NCBI GenBank assembly: GCA_964609245.1
Contig: CAZSSB010000009.1
Location: 23,726-87,725 of the forward strand
DNA: 64,000 bases
Reading direction: 5' to 3'
From: JAFGCY01 sp964609245
GTDB taxonomy: Bacteria; 4484-113; JAFGCY01
In this document: positions 51,380 through 60,132 of the stretch, in pieces
Layout of the letters: each line of letters begins with the position of its first letter
How positions within the stretch are numbered: position 1 is the first letter of the stretch
Program-made: the position numbers and the translations under genes
Notes under the pieces: generated by a model
Told to the model about the DNA's origin: nothing
What the model saw: the letters and a program-made list of their open reading frames with translations, nothing else
Database searches by the model: none

Positions 51380-51599
51380 CTCCGCCTCCCTGCGCCCAGA
51401 GTGTACCGCAGCAGGAGCGGGGCGTCCCGCCGTGCGGCATCCCCCCAAGCATAGCCAGCAGGATGCCGGCGCTCCCAGCGGGCGAAGCATGGCTTCGCCC
51501 CCACATCGCGGGCGGGACGCTTGCGCTACACCAAATGACGGGCACAGAGACCCGTCCTACCGGGGATCGGGCACGGCGGCCCGTGCCCCGAAGCCCCGC
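51380..51599. repeat. Cluster of GC-rich inverted repeats
   Basis: At least five inverted pairs are packed into 170 nt: 51422-51431 with 51511-51520 (10 bp), 51435-51442 with 51461-51468, 51480-51500 (GGGCGAAG/CTTCGCCC), 51537-51556 (GACGGG/CCCGTC), and 51569-51588 (GGGCACGG/CCGTGCCC). No coding potential is seen. It lies between the lower-GC gene pair and the protease gene. Confidence 0.65.
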
Positions 51600-54500
51600 T
51601 TACCAGTCCTCGGGCGGGACGCCCATCCCGCTGCGGTCCGGGTATGCTGGTTTGGGTGTATCCTGTGGCGGATTGGCCTCTACCTCGCCCAGCACCCACT
51701 CGATCGCCGCGTCGAGCTGCGGGTCCAGCCCCTGCGCCAGCAGGCCGGGATCGTCCACCACTTCGATGTCCGGCGCCACGCCGTAGCCCTCCACCGCCCA
51801 GGTGCCGTCCGGCTCGTAGAAGCCGAAGGTCGGCACGGAGCAGTAGCCGCCGTCGATCAGCCCCGGATTGCCGCTGAGGCCGACCAGCCCGCCCCAGGTG
51901 CGGGTGCCGATCAGCGGGCCGACCTCCATACTGCGGAAGACGTACGGGAACGAGTCCCCGCCCGAGCCCGCCGCGTGGTTGATCAGCATCGCCTTGGGTC
52001 CGCTGTTGGCGTAGTGCGGGGTGCGCCAGCTGACGCCGTCGCGCACCGCCCAGTACTGCTGCACCTCGCGGTCCAGCAGCTCCACCATCCGGTGCGGGCT
52101 GAGGCCGCCGCCGTTCCAGCGCTCGTCGACGATCAGCCCGGCAAGGCGGAACTGCCCGACGAACTGGCGCATGAAGTCGGAAAAGCCGCCGCGGCTGGTG
52201 TTGCGCACGTAGATGTAACCGATCCGCCCGCCGCTCCGCTCCTCGACGTAGCGCCGGTTCTGCTCGATCCAGGCGCGGTGGCGCAGCTCGTACTCGCGCT
52301 CGATCGGCGTGACCAGTACCTCGCGCGCGTCGTCGTCGAGCACCGCCTTGTCACTGACCGTCAGGCTGGTGGTGCGGCCCGCCGTGCCCGCCAGCGCCGC
52401 GAACGGCGAGCGCGCCGTATCCACCGGTACGCCGTTGACCGCCAGCAGGAAGTCGCCTTCATGGACATCCACGCCGGGCTCGCTCAGCGGCCCGTTGATA
52501 TCCAGTTCCCACTCGGCGGTCTCGAAGATCCGGCTGATCCGGTAGCCCGGGTTGGCGTCCGCATCGCGCGCCAGCTGGAAGTCGCAGCCCAGCAGCCCGA
52601 CCGGCAGGGAGTCCGCCCCCTCGCCGGGGCCGCCGACATAGGCGTGGCCCACGTTGAGTTCGGCGACCATCAGCCCCATGATGTAGCTGACGTCCTCGCG
52701 GTTGGCGGCGTGCTTCACCAGCCGCAGTCCGCGGTCCAGCTGGGCGTCCCAGTCGACGCCGTGCATGCCGGGGTCGTAGAAGTAGTCGCGGTAGAGCCGC
52801 CAGTTGTCGCGGATCAGCTGCTCCCACTCGCGGCGCGGGTCGATCTCGGCCAGCATCCCGCGGGTGTCCACCGCCTGGTCCAGCCTGGCGCCGGGGCCCG
52901 CCTTGGTGATGAACAGCTGACCCCGGGCCGACACCATCATCTTCTTCGCGTCGGGCGTCAGTGCGAAGCCCCCGACGTTCTCCAGCAGCCGCGTCTCCTC
53001 CTCCTCCTCAAGGTCGTACATCATCAGCATGTCGTCGTCACCGGCGCCGGCCCGGCCGCGGTAGATGTAGAAGAGCTTGCCGTCGCCAGCGGCGACGTCG
53101 CCGAAGCTGCCCACCTCGATCGGCAACAGCCGCGCGCGGGCCTCGAGGCCTTCCAGCTCGATCTGAAGCAACTCGGCTCCGTCCTGGTCTTCTTTGTCAT
53201 CCTTGCCGCTGTCATCCTCGTCCTCATCACCGTTCTCGTCGGCCGCGGCGTCCTCGTCGCCGTTGTCTCCGCCGCTATCGGCGTCGTCATCCGCGGCTTC
53301 CTCATCCTCGGAATCCTGGTCGCTGTCGTCCGCGGCATCGCCGTTCTCGTCGACGTCGCCAGCGTCGTCCTCGTCCTCCTCCACCGCTTCCTCGTCGTTC
53401 TCAGGTGCGAACGGCCACTTGACGTCGCTTCTGAGCGGCGCGCAGGCCAGCACGGTGGTGTTGGTGAAGAAGAACTCGCCCCACTCGCCGATCGCGCTGA
53501 ACATCGGGCGGAAGTGGCGCTCCGTTCCGAAGTAGAGGAAGTCGCCGCTGAGATCGAAGGTCGGGGTGAAGCTGGAGAACATCGCGCTGGTTACCTGGTG
53601 GGCGGCGCGGCTGCTCAGGTCATAGAGCTTGATCACCCCGTTGGAGGTCCGCTCGTCGGCCAGCGTGTAGGCCAGCCAGTTGCTGTCCGTGGCCCAGGTG
53701 GTGGTCAGCCACTGGCTGCCCCAGGGGTCCTTGTCCACCCGGAGCGTCTCCTCCTCGTCGATCAGGCGCAGCCAGATCGTGCCCGTCTGGTCGGAATAGG
53801 CGATCTTCTTCGAGTCCGGCGACCACGTCGGGTTGTAGTAGAAGCCCCGGCTGCCGCTCGTCAGCTGGCGCGTCTCGCCGCTGCCGTCGGCGCGCTGGAT
53901 GTACAGCTCGTACTCGCCGCTTGAGTCGCTGAAGTAGGCGATCCACTTGCCGTCGGGCGACCAGGCCGGACTACGCTCGGCGACGCCGTCGCTGCGGGTC
54001 AGGTTGCGCTTGAAGCCCTCCTCGGCCGGCATGGTCCAGATGTCGCCGCGCACGCTGGCGGTGATCCGCCTGGCGCTGGGCGACAGCGCCGTACCGCGGC
54101 GGTAGTCACTGACGTCCAGCAGCTGAGGGCGCACGCTGGGGTGATCGCCGGGGATCGTGACTTCGACCCGGCGCGCGGTGTGGGTGTCGAGGCTCAGCAG
54201 GTACAGCGCCTCGCCGCACTCGAAGACGATGTCCTCCGGGCCGATCGAGGGCCACTTGACATCGTCCTCCGTGAAGTGGGTGACCTGCTCGCGGCTGCCG
54301 CCCACGGTGTCGTAGCGCCAGATGTTGCGGCGGTGGGCCGGCCCGGCGTCGGACATGTAATATATGTGCCCGCCGCGGTACATCGGCATATCATCCGTGC
54401 CCGGGTGCTCGGTGATGCGCTGCGCCTCCAGCGTCTCCATGTCCATCAGCCAAATGTCCGTCGCGGTCCCGCCCTGATAGCGGTTCCAGGTGCTCCACTC

Positions 54501-55043
54501 CCGGGTCCAGGGCGTAAACGCCACCGTGCCGCCATCGGGGCTGAAGGAGGCGAACGCCGCGTAGGCCATCGGCAGCGCCTCGGGCAGCCCGCCCTGCGGG
54601 TCGGCGTAGTACAGCTTGCTGGCCGGATAGCCCGCGTCGCGCCAGGAGTTGAAGACCACCCGCCCGTCCGGTGCGTACTCGACCACGCGGTCGAAGTTGG
54701 GGTGATAGGTCAGACGCCGGGGCGTGCCGCCCTCAACCGGCATCACGAAGACGTCGAAGTTGCCGTCGTAGTTGGCGCTGAACGCCACGCTTCGGCCGTC
54801 GGGGCTGAACTTGGGGTGCTGCTCCTGGCCAGCGGGCGAGCTCAGGGGGCTGGCCACCCCGCCTTCCTTGGGCACAGTCCAGACGTCGTTGTCGTAGACG
54901 AAGGCGATCTGCGTCCGGCTGACATCCGGAAAGCGCAGCATCGCCGCCTCGATCTCGGCGGCCCCCGCCGGCGAGAGCGGTCGCGCGGTGGTCAGGATGA
55001 TCATGGCGGCCAGCAGGCCTATCGTTGTGGTCCTGGCAAGCAT
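51600..55043 (-). CDS. Tricorn-type protease (S41 family) with acidic insert
   Basis: 1147 residues with a signal peptide. Two propeller regions of PD40 repeats come first (residues 30-320 and 325-545, e.g. HPKFSPDGRSVAFSAN and PAWSPDGKWIAYFSDSS). A strongly acidic, low-complexity insert (about 547-620, almost only Asp, Glu, Ala, Gly) follows. Then a tricorn core domain ('WRLYRDYFYDPGMHGVDWDAQ'), a PDZ domain ('VHEGDFLLAVNGVPVD', about 865), and the S41 peptidase domain with 'LIVDERWNGGG' and AAGSGGDSFPY, which places the nucleophile at about Ser1027. It should degrade peptides in the periplasm. The acidic insert is not part of the usual family architecture. Confidence 0.88.
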   Translation of the reverse strand: MLARTTTIGLLAAMIILTTARPLSPAGAAEIEAAMLRFPDVSRTQIAFVYDNDVWTVPKEGGVASPLSSPAGQEQHPKFSPDGRSVAFSANYDGNFDVFVMPVEGGTPRRLTYHPNFDRVVEYAPDGRVVFNSWRDAGYPASKLYYADPQGGLPEALPMAYAAFASFSPDGGTVAFTPWTREWSTWNRYQGGTATDIWLMDMETLEAQRITEHPGTDDMPMYRGGHIYYMSDAGPAHRRNIWRYDTVGGSREQVTHFTEDDVKWPSIGPEDIVFECGEALYLLSLDTHTARRVEVTIPGDHPSVRPQLLDVSDYRRGTALSPSARRITASVRGDIWTMPAEEGFKRNLTRSDGVAERSPAWSPDGKWIAYFSDSSGEYELYIQRADGSGETRQLTSGSRGFYYNPTWSPDSKKIAYSDQTGTIWLRLIDEEETLRVDKDPWGSQWLTTTWATDSNWLAYTLADERTSNGVIKLYDLSSRAAHQVTSAMFSSFTPTFDLSGDFLYFGTERHFRPMFSAIGEWGEFFFTNTTVLACAPLRSDVKWPFAPENDEEAVEEDEDDAGDVDENGDAADDSDQDSEDEEAADDDADSGGDNGDEDAAADENGDEDEDDSGKDDKEDQDGAELLQIELEGLEARARLLPIEVGSFGDVAAGDGKLFYIYRGRAGAGDDDMLMMYDLEEEEETRLLENVGGFALTPDAKKMMVSARGQLFITKAGPGARLDQAVDTRGMLAEIDPRREWEQLIRDNWRLYRDYFYDPGMHGVDWDAQLDRGLRLVKHAANREDVSYIMGLMVAELNVGHAYVGGPGEGADSLPVGLLGCDFQLARDADANPGYRISRIFETAEWELDINGPLSEPGVDVHEGDFLLAVNGVPVDTARSPFAALAGTAGRTTSLTVSDKAVLDDDAREVLVTPIEREYELRHRAWIEQNRRYVEERSGGRIGYIYVRNTSRGGFSDFMRQFVGQFRLAGLIVDERWNGGGLSPHRMVELLDREVQQYWAVRDGVSWRTPHYANSGPKAMLINHAAGSGGDSFPYVFRSMEVGPLIGTRTWGGLVGLSGNPGLIDGGYCSVPTFGFYEPDGTWAVEGYGVAPDIEVVDDPGLLAQGLDPQLDAAIEWVLGEVEANPPQDTPKPAYPDRSGMGVPPEDW

Positions 55044-55176
55044 GAGTACTCCGCGATGGATTCAGGATTCCCTCGGTGAGGCTGTCTCGTGCCCCTAGGT
55101 ACCGATTCTAGCGCAGGGCGCCGGGCGGGCAAAGCCCCGCTCGGCGCGGTCCGGCGCAAGCCCGGGTCCGGCTTCG

Positions 55177-55713
55177 CTAGCGGCTGACCGTGACCAGGTA
55201 GTAGTAGCAGTCGTAACTGCCGTAGGCGACCGTGCCGGGGCTCTTCTCGTAGCCGACCCTAACCGTGACCTTGCCGTCGGCCGACGTGTACTCGCTGTAA
55301 GTGCTGTGGCTGCCGACGCCCGTCTTGTCGTTCACGTCGGCGAGCCGGAATCCCAGCGGCGCCAGCACACCCCTGGCGTAATCGTCCACTTCACCCCAGT
55401 TCCGCGGCCCGTCGAACGCCACCAGCCACCACTGATCCCGTCCGCCGCCGCTGGCCGTGGCCTGATAGGGCCGGTCGCTGGTGCGGTAGGCGCTGGGCAC
55501 CACGTCGGCCTCCATGCCCGGCGGAGCCTTGAGCTGCGGCAGCGGCCAGTCTATGGGCAGCTGCACCGGGTGCCTCAGCGTGTCACCGGCTCGCCGCGGA
55601 CAGCCGCCGGCCAGCAGATTGACGGCGGTCAGCATCACGGCTGCCAGCACCAGGCAGATCGTGTACGGCCAGACCCGTCCGGGTTTCGCTGCGCTGTGAC
55701 CGCGAACTTCCAT
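55177..55713 (-). CDS. Lipoprotein, paralogue of the protein at 49.7-50.3 kb
   Basis: 178 residues with GGAGG before ATG 55713. A hydrophobic segment (17-37) ends AGGC, a likely lipobox. The mature domain shares a fixed set of blocks with the 49.7-kb protein: LPIDWPLPQLKAPPGM, WWLVAFDGPRNWGEVDDYA, LAPLGFRLADVND, VTVRVGYEK and a Tyr-rich end (YDCYYYLVTV). I recognise no named family. Unlike its paralogue it has ordinary GC content. Confidence 0.7.
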   Translation of the reverse strand: MEVRGHSAAKPGRVWPYTICLVLAAVMLTAVNLLAGGCPRRAGDTLRHPVQLPIDWPLPQLKAPPGMEADVVPSAYRTSDRPYQATASGGGRDQWWLVAFDGPRNWGEVDDYARGVLAPLGFRLADVNDKTGVGSHSTYSEYTSADGKVTVRVGYEKSPGTVAYGSYDCYYYLVTVSR

Positions 55714-55803
55714 GCCGCTCCTCCCAAGGAAAGTGTACCGCAGGTATCCACGGATTGCAGGCGCCAGGGGCGCGTTTTATCGCCCATTCGGTCTCAATTG
55801 CGG

Positions 55804-55812
55804 TGCTATAAT
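55804..55812 (+). promoter_or_regulatory. Extended -10 element TGCTATAAT for sdhCAB
   Basis: Perfect TATAAT with TG in the extended position. The leader to ATG 55869 is about 50 nt and includes GAGGAGAGG. No -35 is visible. Confidence 0.55.
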
Positions 55813-55868
55813 GGAGGCCGTTGCTGGGGTTGAATCACACCCCGCGGGGGACTCCCCGAGGAGAGGTC

Positions 55869-56585
55869 ATGGGCGGTTTCTACAGGACGAACTACTTCTT
55901 CATCCGGCGGCTGCACAGCCTGCTGGGAATCATCCCTGTCGGCGCGTTCTTCCTGGTGCACATGCTGCTTAACAGCCGCGCGATGCAGAGCGCCGAGGCG
56001 TACCAGTGGGTGCCCGACACCCTGGAGCAGGTGCCCTTCATCTGGGCGGTGGAGATCATCTTCATCCTGCTGCCGATCGCCTTCCACGGCATCCTGGGGC
56101 TGTTCATCGTCTACTGGGGCGACATCAACGCGCACCGCCCGGCGCTCAGCTTCTATGAAAACTGGGCCTACGTCATCCAGCGCCTCACGGGCGTGCTGCT
56201 GTTCGTGATGATCGTCATCCACCTGGCCCAGACCTATCTGGTCAAGGTCGGTCTCAAGCTCCAGGGGCGGCACTACCCGATCTTCCCGGAGATGCAGAAG
56301 CTGTTCGCCGACCACCCGGCCTGGATCTGGATCTACATCCTGTTCGTGCTGATGGCGGCCTACCACTTCGGCAACGGCATCTTCAACTTCATGTACAAGT
56401 GGGGCTACACCTCCAGCAAGCGCAGTCAGCGCTGGGCGATCGCCGGTGGCCTGTGCATCGCGCTGGTTGGCGTGGTGCTGGGGCTGTCCTCACTGTGGGG
56501 CCTGACGCTCAGCGACCACGCGGCGACGGTGGTTCAGCACGCCGCCGACCAGACCAGCAGCATGAGCTTCACTTCCGGGCAGTAG
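55869..56585 (+). CDS. sdhC: Succinate dehydrogenase cytochrome b558 subunit
   Basis: 238 residues from ATG 55869. Five membrane helices of the Bacillus-type (type B) single-anchor subunit are visible. Likely heme ligands are His16 (FIRRLHSLLG), His31 (FFLVHMLL), the His of PIAFHGILGLF, and IVIHLAQTYL, matching the four-His di-heme pattern. The subunit anchors SdhAB in the membrane and passes electrons to or from menaquinone. The operon is sdhC-sdhA-sdhB. Confidence 0.88.
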   Translation: MGGFYRTNYFFIRRLHSLLGIIPVGAFFLVHMLLNSRAMQSAEAYQWVPDTLEQVPFIWAVEIIFILLPIAFHGILGLFIVYWGDINAHRPALSFYENWAYVIQRLTGVLLFVMIVIHLAQTYLVKVGLKLQGRHYPIFPEMQKLFADHPAWIWIYILFVLMAAYHFGNGIFNFMYKWGYTSSKRSQRWAIAGGLCIALVGVVLGLSSLWGLTLSDHAATVVQHAADQTSSMSFTSGQ

Positions 56586-56666
56586 TCGGCGTGGCCACCG
56601 GGCGGTGGACGGCGGCACCCGGCACTCAGACAGACACGGTATCGGATAGCTTGAAAGGATAGAGCA

Positions 56667-58529
56667 ATGGCAGAGAAACGCATCATTATCGTCGGCGGGG
56701 GCCTGGCGGGCCTGATGAACGCAATCACGGCCTGCGAACAGGGGGCCGAGGTTGACCTGGTCAGCTACCAGCCGGTGCGCCGCAGCCACAGCGTCTGCGC
56801 CCAGGGCGGGATCAACGGCGCGGTCAACACCAAGGGCGAGGGCGACAGCCCGGAGTTTCACTTCGACGACACCATCTACGGCGGCGACTTCCTGGCCAAC
56901 CAGCCGATGGTGCGCGACATGTGCTACGACGCGCCCAAGACCATCTACCTGCTGGATCGAATGGGGGTGACCTTCAGCCGCACCGCCGAGGGACTGCTCG
57001 ACTTCCGGCGCTTCGGCGGCACGCTGTTCAACCGCACCGCATTCGCCGGCGCCACCACCGGCCAGCAGTTGATCTATGCACTGGACGAGCAGGTACGGCG
57101 GTACGAGGCCGAAGGGATGGTGCGCAAGTTCGAGCACCACAGCTTCCAGAGCCTGATCCTCGACGGGCAGCGCAACTGCCGCGGGATCGTGTTGACCGAC
57201 CTGCGCACGATGGAGAACGAGGCGCTGCTGGCCGACGCCGTCTCGATGTGCGTCGGAGGCAACGGCGCGATCTACGGCCAGACCACGCTGAGCCCGGTGC
57301 TGTGCACGGGCAGCGCCGCCTGCCGCTGCTACCAGCAGGGCGTCTGGTACGCCAACGGCGAGTTCATCCAGATCCACCCGACGGCGATCCCCGGCACCGA
57401 CAAGTGCCGCCTGATCAGTGAAAGCGTGCGCGGCGAGGGCGGCCGGGTCTGGGTACCCAGGAGCAAGGGCGACACGCGCCCGGGCCGCGACATTCCGGAG
57501 AGCGACCGCTGGTACTTCCTCGAGGAGAAGTATCCGGCCTATGGCAACTTGGTGCCGCGCGACATCGGCAGCCGGGAGTTGTTCGACGTGTGCGTCAATC
57601 AGGGCCTGGGTGTCGGCGGGGGCTGGAAGGTTTACCTGGACGTGACGCACATTCCCGAAGCCACGCTGCGGGCCAAGCTGGGCGGCGTGATGGAGATCTA
57701 CGAGAAGTTCGCCGGCGAGGATCCCTACCACAACCCGATGATGGTTTTCCCGGCAATGCACTACTCGATGGGCGGCATTTACATCGGCTACGGCAAGGAG
57801 ACCAACCATCGCGACCGCCTGCCCGCGAACTGGACCGACTACAAGCATATGACAAACGTGAGCGGCCTGTTCGCCGGTGGCGAGTCCGATTACCAGTACC
57901 ACGGCGCCAACCGGCTGGGGGCCAACAGCCTGCTCTCCTGCCTGTGGGCCGGACGCGTGCTGGGGCCGGAGATGGTCAGGTACCTGGACAATAGCGACCT
58001 GCCGGAGCTGAGCGGCAAGGTGGTGGACGCGGCGGTCAAGGAGCAGGACGAGGAGTACGCGCGCGTCCGTGCGATGACGGGCAGCAGCAACCCGCACCTC
58101 CTGCAGCGCGAGATGCAGGAGCACGTGGCCAAGTACTGCAGCGTGGTGCGCTACAACAGCGAGCTGAAGCAGCTCGACGCCAAGCTTGACGAGCTCCTCG
58201 ACCGCTGGGACGACTGCACGGTGGCGGACAGCAGCCCCCACGCCAACCAGGAAATCGTGTTCATCCGCGAGCTCCGGGACCAGCTGCTGATGGCCAAGGT
58301 GATCGTGATGGGGGCCATCGCCCGCGACGAGAGCCGGGGCGCGCACTACAAGCCGGACTTCCCGGAGCGCAACGACGAGCAGTGGCTGAAGACCACCGTC
58401 GCTGAGTTCGACGGCGACCGGCTTCCTCAGTTCAGCTACGAGGACGTGGACATCTCGCTGATCAAACCGCGGCTGAGGAGCTACGTGACGGCCAGCCACG
58501 GTGGCCAGGAAGCGAAGGACGAGAAGTAG
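56667..58529 (+). CDS. sdhA: Succinate dehydrogenase flavoprotein subunit
   Basis: 620 residues. FAD motif IIIVGGGLAGLMNAITA at the N-terminus; 'RRSHSVCAQGGINGAVN' near 43 includes the His that carries FAD covalently; 'DTIYGGDFLANQPMVRDM' follows; catalytic residues are in 'FPAMHYSMGGIYIGYG' and 'GANRLGANSLLSCLWAGR'. It oxidises succinate to fumarate (or the reverse). Its leader, TGAAAGGATAGAGCA before ATGGCAGAG, is nearly the same as that of sdhB. An 81-nt gap separates it from sdhC. Confidence 0.93.
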   Translation: MAEKRIIIVGGGLAGLMNAITACEQGAEVDLVSYQPVRRSHSVCAQGGINGAVNTKGEGDSPEFHFDDTIYGGDFLANQPMVRDMCYDAPKTIYLLDRMGVTFSRTAEGLLDFRRFGGTLFNRTAFAGATTGQQLIYALDEQVRRYEAEGMVRKFEHHSFQSLILDGQRNCRGIVLTDLRTMENEALLADAVSMCVGGNGAIYGQTTLSPVLCTGSAACRCYQQGVWYANGEFIQIHPTAIPGTDKCRLISESVRGEGGRVWVPRSKGDTRPGRDIPESDRWYFLEEKYPAYGNLVPRDIGSRELFDVCVNQGLGVGGGWKVYLDVTHIPEATLRAKLGGVMEIYEKFAGEDPYHNPMMVFPAMHYSMGGIYIGYGKETNHRDRLPANWTDYKHMTNVSGLFAGGESDYQYHGANRLGANSLLSCLWAGRVLGPEMVRYLDNSDLPELSGKVVDAAVKEQDEEYARVRAMTGSSNPHLLQREMQEHVAKYCSVVRYNSELKQLDAKLDELLDRWDDCTVADSSPHANQEIVFIRELRDQLLMAKVIVMGAIARDESRGAHYKPDFPERNDEQWLKTTVAEFDGDRLPQFSYEDVDISLIKPRLRSYVTASHGGQEAKDEK

Positions 58530-58575
58530 GGCGGGCTTTGAGCCCGCCGGCATGCATCGCAGGCCGGTGGCCTGC
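58530..58575. repeat. Pair of GC-rich hairpins between sdhA and sdhB
   Basis: 58530-58548 folds as GGCGGGCT/AGCCCGCC with a TTG loop; 58559-58575 as GCAGGCC/GGCCTGC with a GGT loop. The first starts one base after the sdhA stop. They may protect the mRNA or damp read-through to sdhB. Confidence 0.65.
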
Positions 58576-58602
58576 ACCAGGAATAACTGACAGGATCGAG
58601 CA

Positions 58603-59367
58603 ATGGCAGAGCAGACGGTACATCTGAAGATCAGGCGGCAGGACGGGCCGGGCAAGCCCTGGTACTGGCAGCAGTTCAAGGTGCCTTACACTCCGGGCAT
58701 GAACGTGATTACCTGCCTGGAGGAGATCCGGCGCAACCCGGTCACCGCCGGCGGCAAGCCGGTGGCACCCGTGGTCTGGGAGTGTGCCTGTCTGGAGGAG
58801 GTCTGCGGCTCCTGCAGCATGCGAATCAACGGCACCCCCCAGCAGGCCTGCAGCGCGCTGGTGGAGAACTTCAAGCAGCCGATCACGCTGGAGCCGATGG
58901 ACACCTTCCCGATCGTGCGCGACCTGATCGTCGACCGCCAGGTGATGTTCGACAACCTGATCCGCGTCAAGGCCTGGGTGCCGATCGACGGGACGCACGA
59001 CCTGGGCCCCGGTCCGCGCCAGCCGTCCAAGCAGCAGACCTGGATGTACGTGCTCAGCCGCTGCATGACTTGCGGCTGCTGCACGGACGCCTGCCCGCAG
59101 GTCAACGACCGCCAGGACTTCATCGGCCCGGCGATCCTGAACCAGGTGCGGCTGTTCAACGCGCATCCGACGGGCGCGATGCACCATCACGCCCGCCTCG
59201 ACGAGATCATGGGCCCCGGCGGGATCGTGGAGTGCGGCAACGCCCAGAACTGCGTCAGGGTCTGCCCCAAGCAGATCCCGCTGACCCAGTCGATCAGCGA
59301 GCTGGGCCGCGACACCATCGCCTACGGCGTCAGGAAGTTCTTCACCCAGCCCGACGTGGAGATGTAG
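58603..59367 (+). CDS. sdhB: Succinate dehydrogenase iron-sulfur subunit
   Basis: 254 residues. The plant-type 2Fe-2S site reads ECACLEEVCGSCSMRING, with its fourth Cys in PQQACSAL. The 4Fe-4S cluster is in CMTCGCCTDACPQ and the third cluster in CGNAQNCVRVCPKQIPL. It wires electrons from SdhA to the heme subunit. The first codons and the leader copy those of sdhA (23 of 24 bases around the start). Confidence 0.93.
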   Translation: MAEQTVHLKIRRQDGPGKPWYWQQFKVPYTPGMNVITCLEEIRRNPVTAGGKPVAPVVWECACLEEVCGSCSMRINGTPQQACSALVENFKQPITLEPMDTFPIVRDLIVDRQVMFDNLIRVKAWVPIDGTHDLGPGPRQPSKQQTWMYVLSRCMTCGCCTDACPQVNDRQDFIGPAILNQVRLFNAHPTGAMHHHARLDEIMGPGGIVECGNAQNCVRVCPKQIPLTQSISELGRDTIAYGVRKFFTQPDVEM

Positions 59368-59413
59368 CGGGCTGGCAAAGGCGGACCGCTGCGCCCGCAA
59401 CAACATCCGGTAG

Positions 59414-59462
59414 CAGGGGGCTTCAGCCCCCTGATTGACAGGATGCGGGGCTGAAGCCCCGC
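59414..59462. repeat. Pair of GC-rich hairpins after sdhB
   Basis: 59414-59433 folds as CAGGGGGC/GCCCCCTG with loop TTCA; 59445-59462 as GCGGGGCT/AGCCCCGC with loop GA. A TGACAGGAT joins them, as also found before sdhB. The pair sits between convergent genes and could end transcription from both sides, though no T-run is present. Confidence 0.6.
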
Positions 59463-60131
59463 CTATTCCTCCGCCGGGACAACGTTGATCGGATACTCGC
59501 GCCAGATGAGATGCTCGTGGGGATGCGTGTAGCCCTGGGTGATGTTCATCATCACCTCCAGTCCCCCCCACTCCGGGCTGTCCGCCGTCTGGATGCGCAA
59601 GGTGTCCTTCTCATCGCGCACAAACACATGGAAGAACTCGACAGTGTGCTCGAAGACAGGTTCGTACTCTGACGGATTGTCACCCAGGTAGATAGCCAGA
59701 CCGATGAAGGTGTCGCCGGAATACTCCTCCCGTGGCAAGGCATACTCCCTAGAGATGCCATTGAGGAGTTCCGGCTTCAGGGCTGTGGACAGACGCAACG
59801 TGACCTCGAATGGCTGGCCCGCAATGATGGTGTCGGGGATGACCACGTCCTCAACGTAGGGGATGTACACCGGCTCGATACGATCACAATTGGTGATTGG
59901 CGAACGCTCTTCCGGCTCGAGTTCACCGCCGCCTTCGTCCCCGCTGGCGCTGCCGTCTGAATCACTCCCGGCATCCTGCCCCCCGCCGTCGTCTTCCATG
60001 CCTGCTTCAGGTGGCTGGTCGCCTTGCTCCTGGACAACGACGGAACCACCGCAGCCGACCAGCAGGACAATCACAGTGAGCGGTACAAGTCTGTGCAATA
60101 CTCGTATCATCATCTCAGTCTCCGGTTTCAT
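59463..60131 (-). CDS. Lipoprotein with Asp/Gly-rich linker and beta-rich domain
   Basis: 222 residues. Signal with lipobox LLVGC (Cys about 27), then a low-complexity acidic linker (35-75, Gly/Asp/Ser/Glu). The rest is a beta-rich domain of about 140 residues ('VVIPDTIIAGQPFEVTLRLS', 'FFHVFVRDEKDTLRI', 'GLEVMMNITQGYTHPHEHL'). No family recognised. ATG 60131 has GGAGA 7 nt upstream; ATG 60113 is an alternative with its own GGAG. It follows the subtilisin-like gene by one base, so the two are likely cotranscribed. Confidence 0.65.
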   Translation of the reverse strand: MKPETEMMIRVLHRLVPLTVIVLLVGCGGSVVVQEQGDQPPEAGMEDDGGGQDAGSDSDGSASGDEGGGELEPEERSPITNCDRIEPVYIPYVEDVVIPDTIIAGQPFEVTLRLSTALKPELLNGISREYALPREEYSGDTFIGLAIYLGDNPSEYEPVFEHTVEFFHVFVRDEKDTLRIQTADSPEWGGLEVMMNITQGYTHPHEHLIWREYPINVVPAEE

Positions 60132-60132
60132 A

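Noticed and set aside
51432..53924. 830-residue open frame on the plus strand
   Set aside because: Antisense to the tricorn-type protease, whose domains and Ser motif are clear. The frame also runs through the palindrome cluster.
56490..58679. 729-residue open frame on the minus strand
   Set aside because: Antisense to sdhA, which has every catalytic motif. No recognisable domain on this strand.
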